Part shown: in pieces, positions 15,780 through 23,909 of the stretch
How the letters are laid out: the number at the start of each line of letters is the position of its first letter
Position numbering within the stretch: position 1 is the stretch's first letter
NCBI GenBank assembly: GCA_965368585.1
Contig: CBDUNM010000047.1
Coordinates: forward strand, 1 to 29,453
DNA from: JARRQB01 sp965368585
Lineage (GTDB): Bacteria > Pseudomonadota > Gammaproteobacteria > Chromatiales > Chromatiaceae
Reading direction: 5' to 3'
DNA: 29,453 nucleotides
The notes under the pieces: generated by a model
What the model saw: the letters and a program-made list of their open reading frames with translations, nothing else
What the model was told of the DNA's origin: nothing
Databases searched by the model: none
Translations under genes and position numbers: made by a program

Positions 15780-17666
15780 GTGAAGGCGTGTTGGCGAAAA
15801 ATTGGCGCAGCCGTTTGGCTGATTCTGATGAGCACCACGATATGTGCTGCGTTTCCGCAGCATCGCTGGATCGTACGCCTTGCAGATGGCCACACTACGC
15901 GATCTCCCGTTGCGCCGCTGCGCTTCCACCTGCCGGGTGATATGCCGCAGTCCGTCCGTGCCGCGTTGATCTACAAGCTCGATGGCGTCGATGTCACCGA
16001 TGCGGTGACGATTTCTCCCGACGATGCTGTTTTCGTGCCGCCGGAGCCTTTGATTTCGGGGAGGCATCGACTGGTTTTGATACATGCTCCTCCCAACGGC
16101 CGTTGGCGCGAATTGGGTGTGTGGGGCTTTTCGGTCGTCGATAGTCCGGCGAGCGAAGGCAAACCCGCCACGGACCCTGCCCACTTCCTGCAGACATCAG
16201 TCGGCGACTCGGCCCGATTGGACGTTAAGTTCACCCCGACGATCGCGCCGCGGACGCCGTCCAGTGGTATCGCTGCGCCGCCCGATCCGACGGTGATGCC
16301 CTACTATCGAAAGTCGCCCCAGCCGGCGGTTGAAGACATCACCGCGGTACTCAGTTCTGACGACGTTGCGGTTCAATTGGGCAAGCAGAAGCTGGCCTAT
16401 GAGAGCTTCATCCACAAGGACCGCGAGCGCAGCGGCACCGCGGCGAACTGGTCGCTGGGCGATGCGACGCGAGTGCTTGGCTTCGGAATGCGTTCAAGCG
16501 CCCAAACCCGCTTGAACGGCGTCGTGATGGAACATCGCTGGTCGATGCCGGGCGATGACCAAATCGGCCTGGCCGGAGGTTGGATTTCGGCCAGCGCGCT
16601 GGCGGCCGACGGCGCCCGGGCGGGCAGTGCGTGGTCTGTGGCCGGCGACGCGTCGCTGCTGGCGCGTCGTTTGCGGCTGCGGCTGGAGCACGCCGCGTCT
16701 CGTTCGGACCAAGACACCGCCCGCGACGCTCCCAACGCAAGCGGAATGGCAAACAAGGTGGCGATGGAACTGCATGCGCGCGACCAGGCGGCAGTGGGTT
16801 GGCATTTGGGCGTAGAGCAAAGCCGCGTAACGCCCGTGTTCGTGAGTCTGGCCAACCCCGGCCTGGCAACCGATCGTCTGAGCCTACGCACCTACGGCGA
16901 TCTGCATGCCGGCGCTTGGCGTTTCCAGTGGTCCGTAGAGCGGTGGCGCAACAACCTCGAACAGGATAAGCATATCGCCACCGTGCAATCGGGCAAGACG
17001 CAACTTGCCGCGTCATGGGCGCCTGCTAACCTATTCGGTATTGGATTTTTCGGCAGACCCACTTACAAACTCGCCGCCGACTTCGGTAGTGTCAGGGAAG
17101 TCGCGGCGCCCGCGATACTCGATCACACATCACCGGATAACCGTTCGGTGGATTTGACCATGCAAACGGAGTTTGTCCGCGGCGATTGGCTATGGGGGGT
17201 GCGGGCCAAGCGCGGCGAATTGCACCGCATCGCGGATACCGGCGCACCCTCGCGCTCGATTGCACTGGATCTTTATGGCGATTTCACCGCCATGCGGCGA
17301 TTTCCGATAAAGCCGACGTTGTCTTGGCAGCGTAAGCACAAACAGACCACCGGGGTTGTGTCGGAAAAGTGGTTGGCCAAAGTAACCAGCACGACTATTG
17401 AATTGCACGAAGACCTCCGGGCTCATGTAAACATGGGGCTCGCGCGTTGGATTCAGTCCGGTCTTGCCGAGAATGCCGATGCCGTGCTGTTCGGCGGGAG
17501 CATGGTCTGGACATTGCAGCGCCCCCATACTGACCGAACCGGGCTCACGCTATCCCTTTCCGGAAGCTACCGTGACGGTGACGCCTTGCCGGCGCCCGCA
17601 GCGGGCGAGGATGACTTCCGGCTGATGCTGTCCCTTTCAACGACCAACCCGCTGGACGACTGGTGA
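15780..17666 (+). CDS. Putative outer-membrane beta-barrel protein, function unknown
   Basis: About 628 residues. I prefer the GTG at 15780, preceded by a G-rich stretch, because it gives a standard signal peptide (VKACWRKIGAAVWLILMSTT, cleavage near ICAA); the frame is open back to a GTG at 15738. The mature part has no cysteine. Residues ~20-125 look like an immunoglobulin-like beta domain (HRWIVRLADG to RWRELGVWGFSV), then a proline-rich linker. From about 175 to the end there are many short alternating polar/hydrophobic strands rich in Trp, Tyr and Phe (for example WRFQWSVERW), and the chain ends in Trp, all consistent with a barrel. No named family is recognised. It precedes envelope-glycan genes, so export or display of a polymer is possible but unproven. 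Confidence 0.62.
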   Translation: MKACWRKIGAAVWLILMSTTICAAFPQHRWIVRLADGHTTRSPVAPLRFHLPGDMPQSVRAALIYKLDGVDVTDAVTISPDDAVFVPPEPLISGRHRLVLIHAPPNGRWRELGVWGFSVVDSPASEGKPATDPAHFLQTSVGDSARLDVKFTPTIAPRTPSSGIAAPPDPTVMPYYRKSPQPAVEDITAVLSSDDVAVQLGKQKLAYESFIHKDRERSGTAANWSLGDATRVLGFGMRSSAQTRLNGVVMEHRWSMPGDDQIGLAGGWISASALAADGARAGSAWSVAGDASLLARRLRLRLEHAASRSDQDTARDAPNASGMANKVAMELHARDQAAVGWHLGVEQSRVTPVFVSLANPGLATDRLSLRTYGDLHAGAWRFQWSVERWRNNLEQDKHIATVQSGKTQLAASWAPANLFGIGFFGRPTYKLAADFGSVREVAAPAILDHTSPDNRSVDLTMQTEFVRGDWLWGVRAKRGELHRIADTGAPSRSIALDLYGDFTAMRRFPIKPTLSWQRKHKQTTGVVSEKWLAKVTSTTIELHEDLRAHVNMGLARWIQSGLAENADAVLFGGSMVWTLQRPHTDRTGLTLSLSGSYRDGDALPAPAAGEDDFRLMLSLSTTNPLDDW

Positions 17667-17669
17667 CTT

Positions 17670-17970
17670 GGAGGCTGTCCGAGAATAGATTGACCGACTG
17701 CGGACGCCCCAATTGGGTCCTGTCAATCGATCGTTCTCGTTGTATAGTCACCACTTTTGTTCGGCGCATCCCTGCGCTTCACCCCTACGGGGCTGACGCG
17801 AAAATTTCTCGCAGCAAGATTTTTCGCCGCAAACGGTCGACCAAGCCGCCGGGAGCGGATTTGAACGTTGCTCGCGGCGGCCCGAAGGGTGGAGGGCAGG
17901 ATGCCCGGAATAAAAAACAGGCCTCAATGTGGAACGCCCTCGTGACGACCGCCGATCGCGGACAGGCTCC
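17670..17970. repeat. MITE-like element with terminal inverted repeats
   Basis: GGAGGCTGTCCGAG at 17670-17683 and CGCGGACAGGCTCC at 17957-17970 are inverted copies matching at 12 of 14 positions. They enclose ~300 bp starting 4 bases after the stop of the barrel-like gene. Open frames inside (such as 17663-18049) are basic, lack a start site and resemble no protein, and no transposase is present. No second copy is visible in this window. Flanking target duplications are not clear. Confidence 0.45.
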
Positions 17971-18118
17971 TAGCGCACCCGTCTTGGTACCTGCTTGCGC
18001 CAAGGGTGTTTTCTTCCCTGCACCAGCGCGCCTAACCTATTCTGGCTGACAGGTCGAGAGATCTCAGTTGACGGCGATGCCCGGCCGTCGCTAATCCAAA
18101 CACCACAGCCCTTCGGCA

Positions 18119-18161
18119 GCACACACCCGGCAGCGCCGGGAGATGCTGTAGAGGGGTGTGC
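18119..18161 (+). other. Nested hairpin region ahead of the LtaS-like gene
   Basis: CCCGGC-AGC-GCCGGG (18126-18140) is a perfect 6-bp hairpin. An alternative outer stem can pair ACACCC (18123-18128) with GGGTGT (18154-18159); the two share CCC and so exclude each other. A TATGAT (18202-18207) further on could be a -10 box for the gene at 18333, in which case the hairpins lie upstream of the transcript. The rest of 17971-18332 has no supported gene. Confidence 0.3.
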
Positions 18162-18332
18162 GGGGTGAACTTATCCTTCGCATAGCCCACTAAGTGTAGA
18201 TTATGATTCGATCCGCAGCGACTGCCACGCAGGCTGGCGCCTCATCCCGCACGATTGGGCCGCATCGGGCAGGACCCGGGATTCGTGCGCTTGTATGTTG
18301 GATTGTCGGTATGTCACTTCTGAGCTTTACCC

Positions 18333-20213
18333 GTGAGTATTAGGTCTCGTCTACCCGCTGCGGTGAGCGCCGCGGTCGCGGCGTCGCGCGCGCGCCGCCT
18401 CGACTGGCTGTGGGCGCTCGGATTCGTGCTGCTCTGGTACGCTGTGCTGCGCATGGTTTCGTTGTGGTTGTTTCAGGTGTGGCCACGACCCGAGTCCCTG
18501 GTGCGTGACCTTTCGGCCCATCTGGTATTGGGGCTCGTACTGTACTTTTTGGCGCGAAACCTGACGTGGTATTTGGTGACCGTCGGCGTGCTGATGACGG
18601 CGCTGCACCTGAGCAACGCCGGAAAGATTGTCGTACTGGGCGGGCCTATCATGCCAGACGATTTCATTGCAGTTGGAAACCTGTTCAAACTGCTCGTTGG
18701 ATGGCAGTGGCTGGCGGCGGTGCTCATCATCGCCGTGCCGGCGACACTGATGGCGTTCATGATCGCGTGGCGCACGCCGCGCACCTGGCTGCTGCTCGCG
18801 GCGCTCAGCGCTGCCGGGACCGCGATGGCAACCAACCCGACGTCCGTGGTGCATGCCATGGATCGCTACTTCGGGAACATCGTCTGGAACCAGCGCGGCA
18901 ATTTCGAAGGGCGAGGTCTGTTTATCCATCTGTTGCAGGAAACCGCCCGGTACCTGTCGCGTAGTTCCCGGCCGCCCAATCAGACCACCGTCGGCCAAGC
19001 CCTGCTGTACGTAAAGGGAGTGGAAAGATCGCGTCAACCCGCAACCGCCGCCGACACGGCCAAGCGAAGGAACGTGCACTTGATTCTCCTGGAGTCGTTC
19101 TGGGACCCGACGCTGTTGACCGCCGCCAAACTCTCAGAAGACCCGCTGGATCCCGAGTTTCGTCGCCTATGGGGCGAAACCGGGCATTCGCATGCCTTGT
19201 CGCCGGTTTTCGGCGGTTACACCGCGAACGCGGAATTCGAGGTGCTGTGCGGATTTCCGGTGTCCGAAGATGCCGTGTTCTTCGAGGGTTGGCTGCGGCG
19301 CGACGTGCCCTGCCTGCCCAGGCATCTGGGAGAGAACGGCTATCGGACCGTTGTTTCGCACCCCAATGTTGCCGCCTTCTGGAACCGCGTGAACGCCTAT
19401 CAGCGGGTCGGGTTTTCCACCTATTGGGCCAAGGATGAATTCGATATGGACGACATGAACGGAAGTTTCCTGAGTGACGAGTCGCTGTATCGACAGGTCA
19501 TGGCGAAGATCGAGCCCGTACTCGATAGTGGCACGCCGGTTTTCAATTACATCCTGACGTATTTCGGCCATCTGCATTATCCGTTGAACGAGCGACGGCC
19601 GCCGGTGATCGAAACCGCCGTCCCGGATACCCTGACCCACGCATACGTCAACACGATGTACTACAAATCGCGCGAATTAATGGCGTTTTTGCGAGAGTTG
19701 AGGCAGCGCGATCCACAGGCCCTGATAATCATGTTGGGCGACCACCTGCCGTTTCTCGGGCCGAATTTTGCCGGCTTCACCGAATCGGGCCTGCTGGCGG
19801 ACAATCGGTCGAAGTTCGATAAACAGATGTTCAGAACGCTGGTTTCAACGCCGCTGATCGTCATCGACGGCGAGCGCGGACCCTTACGGGTCGGCGATGT
19901 TCCCTTGTATCAACTGCCTGACCTCATACTCTCCTTGCTTGGCGACGACCGCGAGTCATTCCTTCGTCTGACGGCATCCCCGTCGTTACAGCCGCGAATC
20001 CGCCCGTTGCCGGGTATGTACTACCTGGTGGACGGCGAACGGGTCACCATGTGCAAACAACTTTCCGAAGACGATCCGGACTGCGCGCTAACACGTGCCT
20101 GGGTGGAGGCGGTGAGTGTGCTGACGCAGGACGCCTTTGGCGGTGATCAGCACGCACTGCAGGCGGCGCGGCCCGTCCTTTACCCCACGGCATTGAGCAA
20201 ACAGGGCGAATGA
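18333..20213 (+). CDS. LtaS-type phosphoglycerol transferase (LTA synthase/sulfatase family membrane protein)
   Basis: 626 residues from a GTG at 18333. The first ~185 residues contain about five membrane helices; the rest is an alkaline-phosphatase-superfamily domain facing the periplasm. Metal and catalytic residues fit Staphylococcus aureus LtaS in both order and spacing: Glu254 in LLESFWD, nucleophile Thr297 in GGYTANAEFEVL, the FWNR substrate motif, FGHLHYPLN, and Asp470-His471 in MLGDHLPF. LtaS and the E. coli OpgB (MdoB) protein move phosphoglycerol from phosphatidylglycerol to a glycan or polymer. In a Gram-negative cell, decoration of periplasmic glucans is the likely job, and a glucan-synthase-type gene lies convergently 67 bases away. 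Phosphoethanolamine transfer is an alternative, but the LtaS-like FWNR motif argues against it. Confidence 0.87.
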   Translation: MSIRSRLPAAVSAAVAASRARRLDWLWALGFVLLWYAVLRMVSLWLFQVWPRPESLVRDLSAHLVLGLVLYFLARNLTWYLVTVGVLMTALHLSNAGKIVVLGGPIMPDDFIAVGNLFKLLVGWQWLAAVLIIAVPATLMAFMIAWRTPRTWLLLAALSAAGTAMATNPTSVVHAMDRYFGNIVWNQRGNFEGRGLFIHLLQETARYLSRSSRPPNQTTVGQALLYVKGVERSRQPATAADTAKRRNVHLILLESFWDPTLLTAAKLSEDPLDPEFRRLWGETGHSHALSPVFGGYTANAEFEVLCGFPVSEDAVFFEGWLRRDVPCLPRHLGENGYRTVVSHPNVAAFWNRVNAYQRVGFSTYWAKDEFDMDDMNGSFLSDESLYRQVMAKIEPVLDSGTPVFNYILTYFGHLHYPLNERRPPVIETAVPDTLTHAYVNTMYYKSRELMAFLRELRQRDPQALIIMLGDHLPFLGPNFAGFTESGLLADNRSKFDKQMFRTLVSTPLIVIDGERGPLRVGDVPLYQLPDLILSLLGDDRESFLRLTASPSLQPRIRPLPGMYYLVDGERVTMCKQLSEDDPDCALTRAWVEAVSVLTQDAFGGDQHALQAARPVLYPTALSKQGE

Positions 20214-20280
20214 CTGAGCGTCGAATGGACCGCGCGCTTGCGATGCCCCCCTGGTGGCGTGTATGCGCGTCGCTTCGCCG

Positions 20281-22908
20281 TCAGCTACCTTCCATTCGGG
20301 TAACCACGCTCAGTTGTCCCATCGATCCGACAACGGATGCCGGCAGGCGCGGCAGGCCGCTGATCAGTGATACGAGCACTGCCGCGGCATAAGGAATCGC
20401 CTGTACTGCGAGCACCACCGTCCAGATCCGTATGTCCAGCATTTCGGCGTCCGGGCGCAGCTGCAACAGCGCCGCCGCCGCCAAAGCCAGCGCGGTGAGA
20501 AAGAGGAGTTCTTCACGCGCGTCGCCAATCGCGCGCCACAGCGCATTGGCCGGTGCGCCTTTCGGGGTGCGGAAGAAACCAATCTTGCGGGTGACGAAGC
20601 CGGTCACCATCGCCCGCGCGATGACGTGGGACAGGGCAAGCCCGGCGATGCCCGCGGCCAGACTCTGGCGCAAACCGGCAGCGACACGCAACCGGTACAG
20701 AAAAAACATCTTGATCAGTTTGAATACGAACAGCGTGAGCGGCAGAACCGCAAACATGATGTGCGGTGGCGCAACGTGCTCGGGCCACCAGATCATACTC
20801 ACCGACCACGCGAGCGCGCCGAAGTTGAAGGCCAGATTGAAGCCGTCGGCCAGCCAGGGCAGCCAGCCCGCGAGGAAGTGATAGCGCTGACCGCGGCTCA
20901 GTTTGGTTTTCTTCAGCCCGAGCAGCGCCATCAGGTGGTGTCGCATGATCAATACGGCCCCGTAAGCCCAGCGGAAACGCTGTTTCTTGAAGTCGAGGAA
21001 GGTATCCGGCATCAGGCCCTGCCCGTAGCTCTCCGGTAGGTAGGTCGCGGCGTACCCGCGTTCGAAGATACGCAGCCCCAGTGCGGCATCCTCGGTGATA
21101 CACCACTCGGGCCAACCGTCGACCTCCTCCAGAATCGAACGGCGCACCAGCGTCATCGTCCCGTGCTGAATGATGGCGTTGCGTTCGTTGCGCGTGATCA
21201 TGCCGATCTGGAAAAAGCCGCGATACTCGGCCATACACATGGCCTTGAATGCGTTCTCGCCACTGTCACGGTAGTCCTGCGGAGCCTGTACGATCGCCAT
21301 ATTCGGATCGGCGAATTGCGGTACCAGGTCACGCAACCAGTTGCGACGCACTATATAGTCGCTGTCGATAACCGCGACAATCTCGGCGTCGGGATGCGTC
21401 TTGCGCAGGGCGTAGTTCAGGGCGCCGGCCTTGAAGCCGGACAGAGGGTCGACATGGAAGAAACGGAATTGTTCGCCGAGTTTTTCGCAATACGCCTGGA
21501 CCGGTTCCCACACGGCGGGATCCTTGGTGTTGTTGTCGACGACCAGAACCTCGAACAATGGATAATCGAGCGCTGCCAGCGCATCGAGCGACTGCATCAC
21601 CATTTCGGGCGGTTCGTTGTACGTGGCCACGTGTACCGAGACCATCGGCAAGAGCGCCTCGGGCGCCACCGCCAGCGGCTGCGACCGTGGTAAACGCCGC
21701 CAGCGATGCAACCACAGCGCCTCTGCCCATTCATGCGCCTCGGCCAGCAACACCAGTACGACACCCAGCGCGGCGATCAACAAAGTGATGCCGACCGCCA
21801 GCATCGGCAGTGTCATGTATTGCTGCGAGAAATCGTAGACCAGCCAGACGCCGATAGTCGTAATGGTATACGCTACCAAGGCCAGGAAGCCCCGGCCGCG
21901 CGGCATCAGACCCGCGCTGTCGCGAAACAATAAAGCCAGCAAAACCACCGCCAGGCCCGTTGCGACCGCCGCCAGCTCCCGCCAGTTCGGCACCCGCACC
22001 ACAGGGGCGGTAAAGGCGAATTTGGGTTCCCGATTATTGTTGAAGACCCCCCAGTGGGTGCCGGCGTCTCCCTCGAGTTCGCGTTTCCACAACTGATCGA
22101 AGGCCTCCATGATGTAGTACACGTAACCTTCGTTTTCGGCTACCGAGAGGAAACGCCGCAGAAACATGGCCTGATTGGACCGGCTCGGCACCGCGCCTTG
22201 CCGAATGCGGCCGTTGCTGGGCCAGCCCACCTCGGCGATCACGATGGGCTTGTCGGGATAGGTATCACGAAGCTGCTCATAGCGCATGACAACGTAGTCG
22301 ACCGCCTTGTCAACCGGTATTCCCTCCCAGTAGGGAAGCAGGTGGACGGCAATAAAGTCGACCTCTTCGACCAGCTCGGGGTGCTCCAGCCAGACGTGCC
22401 AGGGTTCGGCGAGGCTGACCGGCGCCCAGACGGAGTCGCGCACCAGGCGCAGGTACTCGATCATGCGCGGTACCGTCTGCTCGGCACGCAACAGAACTTC
22501 GTTGGCGATGATGACGCGCACCACGTTTTGATGGTTTTCGCGAAAGACATGTATAAGCTTCTCGAGTTGTTCGAGATTCTTCTCATGCTTGTCGTCGAGC
22601 CAGGCGCCCAGCGCAACATTCAGATTGTGCACCCCGGCCAGTCGCGGCACTTCCGCCAGTGTGCCCTCCACGGTGTAGGTGCGCACCGCATGCGCATCGC
22701 CGGACACCACCACCAGGTCCTCGTCGATTTGCGCGATCGAAGGCATTTCGTTGCGCATCGGGCTGTGCTCGGCCCGCATTGGGGAAAACGAAAAGCCCTG
22801 GATCTTGGCGGGCCAGGGCGGCTCGTTGTTAGGCGCGTTGACGATACTCCACAACACGACCGCGAGCGCGCCCATCAACACGGTGATTATCAGGCTGGAT
22901 CGGTTCAT
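20281..22908 (-). CDS. GH17-GT2 fusion: NdvB-like periplasmic beta-glucan synthase
   Basis: The start is set at the ATG at 22908, which gives MNRSSLIITVLMGALAVVLW as first helix; the frame is open to 23013. The 875-residue protein has three parts. Residues ~30-300 are a GH17-like beta-glucanase/transglycosylase domain facing the periplasm, with both catalytic glutamates (Glu137 in IANEV, Glu226 in IAEVGWPS). Then come several membrane helices (~315-415). A cytoplasmic GT2 domain follows, with VATYNEPPE, DSD (515-517), TED (605-607) and QRFRW (643-647), and more helices to the end. The same layout occurs in Pseudomonas NdvB-type proteins that make cyclic beta-1,3-glucans, where the glucan is phosphoglycerol-substituted. 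The likely reaction is UDP-glucose polymerisation with export and periplasmic cyclisation or trimming. The convergent LtaS-like gene fits this. Confidence 0.87.
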   Translation of the reverse strand: MNRSSLIITVLMGALAVVLWSIVNAPNNEPPWPAKIQGFSFSPMRAEHSPMRNEMPSIAQIDEDLVVVSGDAHAVRTYTVEGTLAEVPRLAGVHNLNVALGAWLDDKHEKNLEQLEKLIHVFRENHQNVVRVIIANEVLLRAEQTVPRMIEYLRLVRDSVWAPVSLAEPWHVWLEHPELVEEVDFIAVHLLPYWEGIPVDKAVDYVVMRYEQLRDTYPDKPIVIAEVGWPSNGRIRQGAVPSRSNQAMFLRRFLSVAENEGYVYYIMEAFDQLWKRELEGDAGTHWGVFNNNREPKFAFTAPVVRVPNWRELAAVATGLAVVLLALLFRDSAGLMPRGRGFLALVAYTITTIGVWLVYDFSQQYMTLPMLAVGITLLIAALGVVLVLLAEAHEWAEALWLHRWRRLPRSQPLAVAPEALLPMVSVHVATYNEPPEMVMQSLDALAALDYPLFEVLVVDNNTKDPAVWEPVQAYCEKLGEQFRFFHVDPLSGFKAGALNYALRKTHPDAEIVAVIDSDYIVRRNWLRDLVPQFADPNMAIVQAPQDYRDSGENAFKAMCMAEYRGFFQIGMITRNERNAIIQHGTMTLVRRSILEEVDGWPEWCITEDAALGLRIFERGYAATYLPESYGQGLMPDTFLDFKKQRFRWAYGAVLIMRHHLMALLGLKKTKLSRGQRYHFLAGWLPWLADGFNLAFNFGALAWSVSMIWWPEHVAPPHIMFAVLPLTLFVFKLIKMFFLYRLRVAAGLRQSLAAGIAGLALSHVIARAMVTGFVTRKIGFFRTPKGAPANALWRAIGDAREELLFLTALALAAAALLQLRPDAEMLDIRIWTVVLAVQAIPYAAAVLVSLISGLPRLPASVVGSMGQLSVVTRMEGS

Positions 22909-23909
22909 CGATGAGGAGTTCCCTGCGGCGGATGGTCCGCACGTTCGAACTGCCGCGTCGTCGAACCTCCACGGTACGACAAGCATCCGCCAATGCGGCG
23001 ATTCAGTAAACACACAATATCAGCACGCCGAATGTCGCCGTACAAGCGAGTTTCGTTGCGTCGATGCAATTCGTCGCCGCGAACGATTTATGGCAAGGGG
23101 CCGGACATACCGGGTTCAGACGCCGCCTTGGCTTCCGTCCACCGGTGTCGAATAACCGCAAGTCCAGCAATATTTATTGAGTCTTGATGCCAACTTGTAC
23201 GAGTGTCGGGTATGGCAAGCTTATGACAACCTTTCGGCGAGAATCAACCACGCGGTAATAGTTGGCGGCCCATAATCCCCGGGTTCCGGCGTAAAGGGTT
23301 TTCGTAAAACGTTGCTCACGCCAGGGCGGGTCGTGATTGACCTTCGGGCAGTGCCGGCGCTATGTTGGAAAGCCACCCAAGGACGAGATGTCGCCTGTGC
23401 GGTCGCTTGAGCGCCCCGGGCCGTTGGCGTCGGAGGCTGCCCGCTACCTGCGCGGCCGGTGCGCAGGGCTCACCCGGCGGCAGCGCAGGATTCCCGACCG
23501 GGCACAAGATCGGACTAATCTGATTCTGCTTGAGGAATGCCTGGTCGCGATGTACGGCACTTCCGTGCATCGGGATGATATGCGGTATACTCCGCGTCAG
23601 GCGCCGCCAGTCGTAGAAGTCGAGCCCGTTCGGCGATGTAAAACAAGTAAACCGTCGGCTGAATCGCAGGTAAGCGCCCTTGGTTGCGCACCCAGTTCGC
23701 CCATGCGGTCGACCTGCCAGCACCGCGATTTTCGTCAGGTAAATGACGTTGGGAGTAGGGCGCGGTGGGGCTACATACCCGGCACGGCATACGTTTCGCG
23801 ATGTCGCTCGCGCAGGTTCGTGGCATTCACTCGAAACCGCCGGCACAAGGCGGTAGAGTACTCGTATACCCAAAACGCCCGAGACCTTTACACATTCTTG
23901 ATTACCGTT
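22909..23909. other. One-kilobase stretch without a supported gene
   Basis: Open frames cross this stretch on both strands, but their translations are rich in Arg, Cys, Pro and Ser without family motifs. The rightward frame running into the next gene (from 23337) contains nothing protein-like before Met at 23910. Composition is locally mixed, with AT-rich patches near 23165-23185. It may hold long control regions for the flanking genes or decayed sequence. Confidence 0.5.

Noticed and set aside
17663..18049. Rightward 128-codon frame after the barrel-like gene
   Set aside because: It lies mostly within the inverted-repeat element, overlaps the previous stop codon and has low-complexity basic composition.
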